64,000 nt of DNA from Mycteria americana. Its lineage: Eukaryota > Chordata > Aves > Ciconiiformes > Ciconiidae. This document shows positions 31,501 to 43,500 of the stretch, in pieces; the first letter of the stretch is position 1; each line of letters begins with the position of its first letter. The notes under the pieces are model-generated. The model saw only the letters and a list, made by a program, of their open reading frames with translations. It ran no database searches and was not told the DNA's origin. The stretch covers positions 35,799,926-35,863,925 of the forward strand of contig NC_134366.1 in NCBI RefSeq assembly GCF_035582795.1, in the 5' to 3' direction. Made by a program: the position numbers and the translations under genes.

Positions 31501-34500
31501 AGTACCAGAGACTTACCGAAGGAGTCGAGGTGGGTGTTTTCACTGGGAACAGGTCGGGTATGGAATTCAGTTCTGCCAGCAGCTGGTCAAGCTGAAATCA
31601 ACAGTGATGCCGCATTGAAAACTCACTGCAAACTTGCAAATAAGCAACAGCTATCATCCACTCTTCACATGCACTCTGAATTATATCTAACACATGAAGT
31701 TTCAGTGCATGAAACCTTTCTGGAGGCACGTTATTTAAGTGGGGCTCATTTACCCCTGAATGAGCAAAGCTCTGCAGGCAGTACTAATTTCACAGCTCCC
31801 ATTAATTTGTACTGGGAATTAGAATTAGCTAGAATTACATCCAATCTTGTCAAAACAGCACTGAAGAAGGACATTACATGGTTACAATATCTAGGACTGA
31901 TAACAAGAAATTCACAGTGCATATGACAGGAGGGAGAAAAGGAAGATAGGGTGCCCTTGGCCAGAAGGCTGTAAGATGTTCCCTGTGGGCTATTTTACTG
32001 AAAGACTGCTGACAGACCTGTGCTGTTTGCCAGGGAACTCGGAGTGTCCCCTTAAGCAGTGACATTGCAGCAGGGAAACTTTGCTCGTCGTTTTTCAGTG
32101 GTCCTTAGTAGCAATGACTGGGAACATCCCTTTTTCAACCACGACAGCTAGTGCTGATTTCACAAATGCTGCAAACCACAGCTAGCAATGCTACATACCC
32201 ATTGCTTTGTGCAGACACACACAGCGACGTGGGTACACACTCATTTGCAAAGTCGTAAAACAACTAAGCCCTACTGGCGGTTCTCCTAACCATGGCGTAT
32301 GCAGCATCAGAAGCACTTCAGCAGGACGATCTGTTGCACCACGTAGGAGATGTCCTGGAGATACATTTCATCAGAAGCAGTGGCTGACAGGTCCAAAAAA
32401 TACTGACCTGTTCTGGAAGGCCAGGATGAGGCTATCTTCTGAAAAGCCAGCAATAGCGGGGATAAGCCAGGCTGCTAGCTGTCTCTGAGACCGCCGTACC
32501 GATCATGAGATTAAAAGCTGGATGCAGCACTTCTCAGTAAATACTTCAGTGCGGCATTTATTAAGAGCTATTTAACGTCATTACAGTACCACAACTAGGA
32601 TGCCAATCAATTTTGCAATGGTTGAACTAGAAGAAAGAGTGGAAGGTGAGAAGGGTGGAAAAGCAGCAAGACCAACACAACAGCAGCGAGGATACAAGAC
32701 AGATGAAGAAACACAGGTACAAAACTAAAGCAAGTTTTTATGTGGGAGCTGCAGGCCCACACACCCAAGAGGTGTACTTGAGCCCCAAGACTGCTTGGAA
32801 GCTGCAACTTCTCCTGGAATACAGTAAACCTGAAGGAGACACTGAGGACCCAACATCAACTCAGATTTGCACGGCAGCATGATAATTAAAGAGAGCTGGT
32901 GGCATTTTGGACAATAGAGGAAAAAGCGTTAGGGAACGATCAGTGTCTCTCTTTTCCGCACCTACACGCACACGTACACACACTTTCGGTAGTTATACAA
33001 CAAAGCATAACTGTAAGCATCACATCCCACACAACAGAAAAATTCCATTTATCATCCTTAGCAGTTTTTAGCTGGCTTTCCAGTAACTGCATCCAGTAAT
33101 CAGTAACTGCAGCAGTTCTGTCAGAGACAAATGAAAAGTAGAAGCTCTATTGTGCAAATGACACCACGAACCACCTGAAGGGACCAGCCGGTTTCCTGAC
33201 ATGTTCCGAATATAAGACTGCAACTTGGGCATCTGTAACTTTGTTCACATCCACATACAAAATGCTTGGTTCAACTCTGGTTTTAAACGTCAGCAGGCTA
33301 GTCCTACTTCAGGCTATTTTAGGGGTAAATGTGTGAGTGCTGATGGTCCTCTAGGGTTTTCCCAGGTAGAAAAATTCAAACACAAACCATCATGAGATTT
33401 TCCCAAAGTCCCAGCACAGCACCAGCAGGGACCCCAAAATTCAAGTCTGCTGAAGCTAAGTACTCGGATATAAATGTCAGAGAACAAAGCACTGCTCATA
33501 AGTCTTACCATGGCTTTATTTTCTTTAATATTCATGGCTCTCTTAAGCAGAGCACTGGAACTTTCCTCCTCTGTTTCTTTAATGTCTTCTTCAGACTCTG
33601 AAGCAGAACCTTCTAGTTTGTCCCACCGCTTGCAGCTTATTTCATTTGAAAGAGGTGTGAGGGATTCACTGTCCTTTAGAGGTAAGTTAGAAAAATCCTG
33701 TTCAGGCACTTTTTTCTCAGACGACTTTCTGGTGGGAAACTGCAAGGCAACACGAAGGCCAAAGCTTCTTCTCTTGGGGGAAACTTTCTTCTTCGTCTCT
33801 TCCTCCTCTTCTTCCTCGCTACCCAATAAATTATCACGTTCTTCATCACTCAAGTTCGACTCTATCGCCTAGAGGCAGGAAGAATCCCATGTTACATTAT
33901 CGGCTGTGACACAAGAAAGGTAATTTTTAAATCACTAATTCTAGGCAGCAGTCTCACCACCTGAAGGCACTGTCATAAATTCAACTAAATCAACAAATTT
34001 TTAAAAGTTCACAGTACGTGACTTCTCCCTGTGCAGAGACCAACACAAAATCTGCATATTAATATTGTCTGGGATGCAGCCATGGCTGTCTTCAGAGAAA
34101 CAACCTTGCCCAGCACAGTCAGGCTACAAGCAGGGGAAGAAGTTCTCATTTCTAATATGTGATGTTGCATTAAAGAAAGCTTTTTCTCTCTTTTAAGATA
34201 ACACATTTTTCTTCAGCGTGAAGAAACAACATCACGGTGTATCAGAAACACTCCTACTAGAACATGAGGTTTACACAGAAGAGACGGAAAAAAAGAAATC
34301 AACATATACATTCACGTGTAGGTGACTGCCTTTACCAGAACTCCTTTCTTGTTCACATCCACCTCACTTGAAGTGAAGCCTTCAAACACTTCCGTTTCAG
34401 AGTCAGTGTCTTCAGTGAAAATCCTCCGCAGTTCTTCAGTGAGATATCCGGACTGAAATCGAACCCCCTGTAAAAATACCAGCCAGTAGCTGTGAGAGAC

Positions 34501-37500
34501 AGTAGATACAGAGTAGTCACACAGTCACAATAAACATGTTCTGAGGTTCAGGCGGGTACCAACGAGATGGCATATAATAATGTGAAAGCACTTTGCAGGC
34601 AAAGCCTGTCAAAAGAAAAAAGCAGAAGACATTCAGAGTTTCAGCATTGAGTTATTTTAACTTAGCAGGATTTTTTTTCCCCATTTTGAGCACAGGGCTT
34701 TAACTGAGCTGCTTCTTGTGAGGGAAACTGTCGTGTTCGTCTCTTTCTCCTCTTCTTCACTACGACCCAATAAAAATAAACTATCGGTTTTCTTATGTGT
34801 AAACTATCATGTTGTTTTGTATGTTTTCTTCTGGATGTAAAAAAACAGGCCTTGAATGGAAGAAAATACAAACCACAACCACAGTACGAAAGAGCCCTCC
34901 TTTTCTTCACTTAGCAGTAGAAACGACACTCTCCTCTGGGCTTGCTGCAGCAGTACTCAAGGCTCCCAGAGATGGAGTCTGCTCCTTCTCACGCTGTTAA
35001 ACCATCGCTGAAGGGACAGATACCAACACAAAACCAGAGCTTTGAACAGCCTGGCTAACATCACTCCACCTTCCAACTGCCCAACTCTCTGTTTTAATGG
35101 TGCAGTTTATCATTCAAACGGTAGACAGATCCCAAATTTCTGCCTACAGACTAGGAAGTAAAAAGTCAGCCCATGAAAAATAAACTAAGATCTCATTAAA
35201 ACACTCTTCACGATACGCACATTACATACCAATTAAACACAATGCATTTACTAAATCAGACATATATTTGCATACTTCTAATCAAAATCAGTAGAAAGAC
35301 TAATTAATAGAAAGACTCATTCATGGTGGGAACATAAGCCATGTTCACACCACACCTGCCTCTTGAAAGTCAGCAACACTCACTTGTTTCCCCACTATTT
35401 CTTCCTCCCACACAAGATACAAAAATGACCTTTCATACGATGCACTTGCTAAATATCTTTATTCTTCTTTTCAATTCCCTCCCTTCCCTGACTTTAATTA
35501 CACACTTCTTTACGTTAAGATAATATCTGGTGAAAAACAGATACAATAGATGAGTGGAAAAACTTACAGGGGAATGGGAAGGGGGAGCTACTGCATATGC
35601 TGTTTCTTTACACTTAAACATCTCCTACAAATTATTATGGGTAATTGGAATGAGTTTTCTCTAAGCAAAATTACTTCATTCTTTTGTTGATAGCTGCAGT
35701 GCAGCTGCTGGAGAAAGGAACAAACACAATAGGGAAGTTACTTTAAAGTTAAATTGCATTTCTTGGAGGGAAACTGAAGTTTTTATGCATTCTGTGTTTT
35801 CATGAAATTCCGCAATGAAGGTTGGGGGGGGGGGGGGGGGGGGGGAATAAGCTGTTTGTTAGCTAAAGTGTCTAAAAATAACACACCTAAGAGCTATGCT
35901 GTTACACCTGTGAAGAATAGTCTACACAAGGTAAAATACACATCAGGGATACCTATAGGAGAAACAGCTGAAACTCAGCAGAAGTGCAGAGATTATGGGA
36001 GTAGGATTGCAGAAAGCCCCAAGGAAAAGCAGACACACAAAGGTCAATACTTGTTAATGCATTTGCGCATCAGTATCCAAGGGAACATCTGATGCACTAA
36101 CATCCCGTTCACCACCCCAGCAGGGCAGCTGCCTTGTCTCCTCTCCCAACAACTGCCACGTTTTTCTGAACTTCCCATCGTTTTGCTCTTCACACCAAAA
36201 CCTTTTCGTTTCCTGCACAACAAGTACCTATGGTCTTTCTCAGTGACAGTGGTGTTTGGCATCATAAATGGACGGAACTCGGGATAAAAAAATCGTGGTT
36301 TTATTGTACCATTTAGTGGCACAATAGTTAAACTCAGTACTGATGGAGATTTAAAATAATTCTCAGCCCAAGGGAAACACAGGAATGGTGAGGAAGGCTG
36401 CAGTGCCAGCTGTAAATTTGGAACAAGTCTCACTGGGATTCCCAGTAATGCATGTTAAATTAATAGTACTTACCTCTTCCACAGCATTTTTCATGAGAGG
36501 ATTTTAAAATGCTTTGCAGCAAAGATCATTATCATAATCTCCATCTCACAAGTTGGGAAACCAAGGCAGAGAGAAGTAAAGTAAGGTGCCTGCAGTCCCC
36601 CAGCAGGCAGCAGAAGCTCAGGCTCCTGCACAAAGCTCCCTCTCCTCCACCACCACCACCACCACCACCTCTCCTCGTTGATCCTTCTTCACACTCCACA
36701 CAAAGCCACAGATACAAGAGCAAGCTACCTCCTGGTTTTCTGAATTCACCAGTACCACTGTCTACCAACAAGATGACAAAGCAACTTAGAGCCAAGTATA
36801 TTTTGGGTTTTTTAAGTCGCTGTCTTTCTCCATAGCACAGACTTAAGGCTCTACTGCCAAACAACTTCTGCACTTTGTACAAGCCTCTCTGAGACCATTT
36901 GCCTACGAAGGCTCAGGAATAGCACATACTCGTACAAGCCTCATTCTGTCTGTTTCCTTTGCTAACACTAGTCATATTCCTCGTCTGCAGCAACTCTTAA
37001 CCAGGTACTGACCTGGGGGAAAGAGAGGGGAAAGAGAGGGGAAAGAGAGGGGAAAGAGAGGGGAAAGAGAGGGGAAAGAGAGGGGAAAGAGAGGGGAAAG
37101 AGAGGGGAAAGAGAGGGGAAAGAGAGGGGAAAGAGAGGGGAAAGAGAGGGGAAAGAGAGGGGAAAGAGAGGGGAAAGAGAGGGGAAAGAGAGGGGAAAGA
37201 GAGGAAGACATTTTCAATTTTTTTATTAATAGAACAGAGGGACCCTTTTGAGAGCACAGCTGACAACGGTATCTTTTAGCACATTAGCCCCTATCTATCA
37301 AGTATATAATTACAAGCTTCTAAAAGCCTAAAAACTAAATTTTCTGGCAGCCGAAATAGCACACCAGTTCTCCTCCTCTTTTATGAATTCAGCTGGTACC
37401 TCCAGCTACCAAGTCAGAGAATGAAAAACATCAAATCATTATGCTGATCCAAGCTACTTCACCATTAAGAGAGCAGAGAACCAGCAGATCTCACAATCGA

Positions 37501-40500
37501 AGCAGGAGCTGATGGTTTCGGTGGGTCACCACCACTAAAACAGCAATTTTAGTGCAGAAAAAGCACTAATGTAAATTAGTGCAGAAACAGCACTGATATA
37601 AATTTCTGGAAGAAATACCTTGAAGTCTGCATACTCACAAAACCCATCTATTGCCATGCATTTCCACTGTCTTATGTATCCAGAGCACACCAGCCCAGGA
37701 TGGTAATTCTCTCTCTCCTGTTTGCTTCACTTACCTACTCCACTTAAACTCACCTTCTAATGAAACCCATTTTCCTTATATTATGAAAGAGTTTTTGAAA
37801 TCAATCATCAGAACCTAAAAAGGATAGCAAGTTTGTTTACACTTATTTTTAACATGAGGACTGCAGATTATGGGTTTTGCTGCGAGGCATGGCTCGTGCA
37901 GCCTTGGCACAAGCTCAGAGCACTACTGCACCAGAAGAGCGTAACTGAGCCACAGCAATCCGTTCCTACCTTTTTTCCTGACTCCAGGGAATCAAAACTA
38001 GCATAGCTGTCCTCTGACAACAACCTCTGTCTGGAAGCATCATCTTGGAACCCCAGAAAATCTTCATTGTCACTGGGGGCATTAAAAATGTCAGCCACTT
38101 CCTTGGGTATCTGTTTCTGATTCAAAACGAGACAGAAGATACGAGTCAGACACGCCAACTTAATAGGAAAACTCAAATTAGCAACAGTACAACTTATTTT
38201 TATACTCCTATGCAAGCACAAATTTGTATCACAAAATATGCTATGCTTAGCAAAACTGTACCTCATTTAGCTAAACTCCAGGAAATTCTGTACAAGCGGT
38301 TTTAATCCCTAAATACAGACTCCAGATTTGGGGCTAGGGAGGGGATGCAACACGCAGGGTGTTTAACTCCACACAACAGTGCTTCTCAGGCATAAAAATA
38401 CGCGTGTGCCTCATCTTTGCAAGCAGGTGCTCAGAGCACGCTTTATCCATAGTGAAATCCACCACTGCTCCTCCTCTTACAGAGCAACGATGGCTCAGAG
38501 GTGAGGAACACACCTTCAAATATAATGCAATGCTAAATAAGTACAAAGAAACCTTACCACTAGATCCGATAACAGTACTGTAAACATATTTTATCAGACA
38601 CTTACATAACTCCAAAAATAAAACCAATGCAACTCATTCTCTTTCGTCAGTACTGCCACAGAGCTTTTTCCACGACACTTGGTAAGAAAGTGAAAACCCA
38701 TTTTAACCGAGAACATTTCTCGTTTGCTAGAAGCCCACGATGTCACCTGCCAGGATGAAGCACTGCCCAGGGCAGGCAGCAGCACTTTCTGAGGTGACCA
38801 AGGTCACAGCTTCAGAGTTTGAGAAGTCCAGTCCCAGCACGGAAAGAGACTCATACCACCAGAGGTAACCATTCCCCCAGCCACGTACTTCACCAAGCAC
38901 TTCAGATAAGCCTCTCCATGTAATAGGCCAGTTAGGAAGCCTTCAGACAGCTCACACCTAGGCTGCTTTAGGATTTGGGGTATGGAAGGACGGGACGAAC
39001 AGATTCAGCCTTAAAAACCGAGGCAGAAGGCATTTTGCCAAGTTTCAGAACATGGTTTTACACATCCCAGTATCATTTGCAAAACCATTTTGCCATTCGC
39101 AGAAATGCTTGGGGAGAAAAGTGTCCACATTGCTCACCAGCACCCGGACATTTATCTTCTACATCCCCAGGACCACACGTACACATCACGCACGCTACTC
39201 CTACTTGAAGCCAGCCTCTCTGCTGTTTGCTGTGTGCTAAAGCTGCACGTGGATTTCCCACTCCTCTCATTAACTCTCAGGAACGTGAGATCGACAGCTG
39301 CCTGGTGAGAGGGGCCAGTTCCTTGTCTGAAGGAGAAGGTCTCCAGCCCTGAATGTTGAAGAGAACATCCCCAAGATGAACTCCAGAACCGAGAGCAGCC
39401 TGCCCTTGTCTGCTGTCATAGACAATCAAGGTTGCTCATAACAGGGCCCCATATAATGATTAATTTTTTATTATTATTTTACCTTTTTCTTTTTTATTTA
39501 TTTGTGCCAAGGCAAATGGCCCAAAGGAGGCTCATTCTCCAAAAATAATGTTGCTGACAAAATTCCACTTCCATTAGAAGAGCAAGCAGCACTTTGACCA
39601 AAGCTTCACTCTCTGAAAAAAACCACAGTAATGAGCATACACGGGCTTAATTTTATTCTTGCTCTGCTTTTAGAAAGCTGATGTAGACTGATGCAAAACT
39701 GATTTACTGTTGCTTGAGCAAGAGCAGAATTCACCCCTGAACAACTGACCCTCGCAGGCATATAATGACACGACCCATCGGACTGCTGCAGAAGTTGTGC
39801 TGTCCGCATTTGAACCCCTTCGGATATTCCCTCACCCCCACCTCTTAAAACGAACAGCCAGAATCCAGCTCCGTTGCTGCGATGGAATTCACTCAGCACA
39901 GAGCAGCATTAAAAATGAAGCATTATGCATTTTAATGGAAAAACATACAAGGAGCTGTGAGGCTCGTTGCTATGAATAAATTGCTTCCAGGAGCCGCTGC
40001 ATTAGTTCTTGTGCTATTGTACAGCTGAGTTAGCCACTGCTGTGATTACTGTATGCCTAACTAATTTCTTCTTCTTTGTCTATTACTTCCGCATCTGCAC
40101 CAGAGGAGCCGTTATGGGGGTGTAATTACTGATTTTGAACAAAGAAAAAAAAAAAACTTTCCCAGTAGAAGACCTTTTTTGATCTTTATGCATTCCCAAA
40201 TACTAAGGTACTGATTTAAGTAACTTACTGCAGAACTTCAAAGATTTTTAGTTTGTGACCTGCTCCCCATAGCCTGACTACGAAGAATCCCATTCAGTCA
40301 TTGATGAGTCCCCATTTCACCGAAAGGGCTTAGGTTAATAACAGAGAACACCTGACTCATACAAGGTGGGCATACTCCAGGAGTTTAAAAAGAGCACCCT
40401 CACGACCAAGCCTGCTCATCGACAGTATTTCTACACCTGAAATCACAAGTCAAGTTTATTCCCAGCAGAAGCCCATCGCCATCAGAAGACAGACATCAAA

Positions 40501-43500
40501 GATGAGCTTGCACCAAACACCTCTGCCGTGACGGGTTGGTTCGCCTTTATTTATTGTGTAGTCCTGGAAGCCACAGACATTTCCATTTTTAACTTTCAAT
40601 TAAAATACCTTCAGAAACTGATTTATAACCAGCATCAGAGCCTAGCATTTTAACTCTTGTCAAAGTAGCATATACCAAGAAAGAAAATACATATTTGCTT
40701 AAACACAAGTGGCAAGATATTAATCTATTCTAAACACTTGAAAGATGCAGGCACTTCAAGAGAGGATCTTTTTGCCACGAAACCCCTAAAAAAGGCAGGA
40801 ATGCAGAGAGGTGATGAACATTTCCAGCTTGCTCAGGAAAAAATATTTCAACGTGAAAAAACCACAGGTTCAGACACAGTGGTCTGCTGAAACGTTGCAG
40901 AGATGTGAGAAATACTGTCTTTTAAAGATACCAGTTACAAAAAGCTAAGTACTGAAAATCTAGTAAAAGCTGGAAATAATTCACAGCTGCTGAAACAGTC
41001 AAAGTCTTATTTCTAGTAGGAGATTTTATACCTCTTGAGCTCTGTTATTTTTGCACATAAAATACACTTACTTGTTTCAAACACCCACAAGGTACTTTTC
41101 AAAAGCAGCAGAAAACATTCCCCGCTACAAACAACGCAGAATCCAACAATTTCCAGAACAGCCAACCTTAAGTATGGTTTTTTTCAACAAAAGATCAAAG
41201 TTCAAGATATTCCCATCTCCCAGTTTCCCCTTCTCTAAATTTGACAAAATGCCACCAGTACAGCCAGGAACGCATCCAAATTTGTCGGGCTGCGTGGAGA
41301 AGAGTAACTGTTCCTGCAGAACCGGGAGCAGGCAGCTCACGTGCGCCCATGAGGGCTGGCAGACCTGCCACCAAGGGACAAGGGTGACAGAGACGGAAAA
41401 CGAGGGCGGGAGGGATGTCAGACCTGTTTTGGCAACACTCCTGCACTCACCACGCAAGCGATGGGAAAAGTGAGGCACCTGAGGTCCCCACCAGTCAAAA
41501 CATGACTTTTCTAAGTGCCATCTCCATGAATTCCACCTGCCACTTTAGGCAAGGAAAAAAAGAAAAGCCTGAGGTGAGATGTTTTGCTTTCCACGTCAAC
41601 AGGAAGAATTCTTGGGTCTCAAGTGAAAAAGCAACTTTCCCGATACCAAAGCCAAAACAGATGCAACTTGCCCTTCTGCAAGGCAGTGCCCTGGCAGGCT
41701 GCGAGGAGAGAACGCTTGCATGCATGCACACCCTCAGCTTCAGTGGGAAGCATCAGAGTTATTTCTACATCACTGTCAACCATGTTTCATTTTTTTTAAG
41801 AGGTATTTGTATATATGACTTTCATTGCCAATTGTCACACTAGTGCATTCTCTGACAATCCTTCTCTGACAACGATGTATCAGGAGAACATACTGTGTGA
41901 GAAAGCAAGGCTAGATGTCATTCTCTAATTTTGCTCCTACCATGAAAAAACCCATCAGTTGGGCTGTTTTCCCTTCATTCAAGTTTGCACAATGTATGGA
42001 CCTTCCTATTTGAAGCAGAGGACAGATAATTCCGGTAACGTTCAAACTTGCTGTTTATTCATTTCAGTCAAACCAAAATAATCCCAGTTTAACCTCAAAT
42101 GCATACTGACACAAACCAGACTTGTGCAAAGTCACATCTTCAACTCATGCTGGAAAACCTCTTGACTCGTCCTGGGCTTAGTATGCAGCAGGGCCAAGGC
42201 ATGCCACCCAAGGGTTACAGGCACTGGATTTGGCTCGTAGCCCCGAAATAACAACTGAACAGGGAAGCACTCCAAGGCTGACAATTATGGGCAGCGCTAC
42301 AAGAATAGAGGACCCCAGCTAGAATGATGATAGGTGCCAAACCAAAAACCCAAAACTATTTAGGAGTCGAGATCCTGGTCTTTCCACTGGAATCATGGCA
42401 AACAGCCTTGTATGAAAGCTTAATTTTAAACATCATACAAATGTGTGAAAGACGCGGGAGGCAGAGAGAGGCAAAGTCATGTATTACAGCGTGGAAGAAT
42501 CACACAGCTAGACACACAGTCAACAGGACTGTCAACGCCATCCAACCAGCCTGAGACTCAAGGGCAACAACGAAATCTAGGGAGGCAAGGAAGATCCCAG
42601 ATGGTCTCTGCAATTTCTCAACAGCATCAGAGGACAAAAAACTGAAACCTTCTGGATGGTGAAGTATATTCCTGGCACAAGTGGCAGCAGGGTGAAAGGC
42701 AAGTGAGTGTTCAGAGAAAAGAAGGAACAAGTGATAAAATGAGCAGTCATCACACAGTTTTTACAGTCTTCACAGGGATACTTTGATTCCACCAAAGGTG
42801 AAGATGGATTATGCCTGAGCCTGTAAATCTGTCACAGCAACAACGCCTGGGACTTTCAGGTTGGTTCCCCCTACCCCCACAAAAAGTTACGGTAATTTTC
42901 ACCCCAGTCAACCTACTGCTAAACCCAAGTGCTCCATGAAATTTTAGTACATTCAGCTACTTTCAGAACAGTAGAGTATGGTTTCTATGTTGCTTTATTT
43001 AAACTGATAATGCAATAAGCTAAAACCCATCAAGCTACTTTATCCTAAAATAAAGAATGCTCAACTATCATAATTACGTGGCGAGTCATTTAAAAATGTT
43101 ACGCTCCATAGGCAACACCTACCTGGAAACCATCCCCTGCTTTTCAAAAACGCTGTGAATAATGTGAATACCAGCATGCTGGCATATGAACGCAGTCCAA
43201 ACACTCTGTCAACTGCTACTATCTCCTCTTCTGTAGTATCTAATCTCTCACTGATCCAAACAGTAGTAAGAGCTACTTCTGAATTAATTCTGCATAACTC
43301 AAGAGCATCCCTTTCATCTGTGGTGGTGTCTAGTTGTTTTCTGAGCCCCGGCATCCCAAGCAAAACACTTTTGTACAACGCCACAGGCACGCAACGCGTC
43401 TGCTCTTCACGTCTGGACTGCCAGCATCCAGGCTCTTTGGGTGTGAAAGCGACAAAGCTTTCGCCAGCAACCTCTTTAACAAGCTCTGTGTACTGAAACT

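Larger units (their letters stand above)
34468..37969 (-). other. CDCA7L intron 2 (3.5 kb), repeat-bearing
   Basis: Holds a G22 run, a short CCA triplet run and a long GA-rich minisatellite, listed separately. No exon is recognised. Confidence 0.6.

Noticed and set aside
37016..37206. CRISPR-like array
   Set aside because: The repeats are contiguous 11-mers without spacers, in a vertebrate genome: a minisatellite.
36972..37266. ORFs with repeated FPSLSPL wording
   Set aside because: Pure translation of the 11-bp minisatellite inside a CDCA7L intron.
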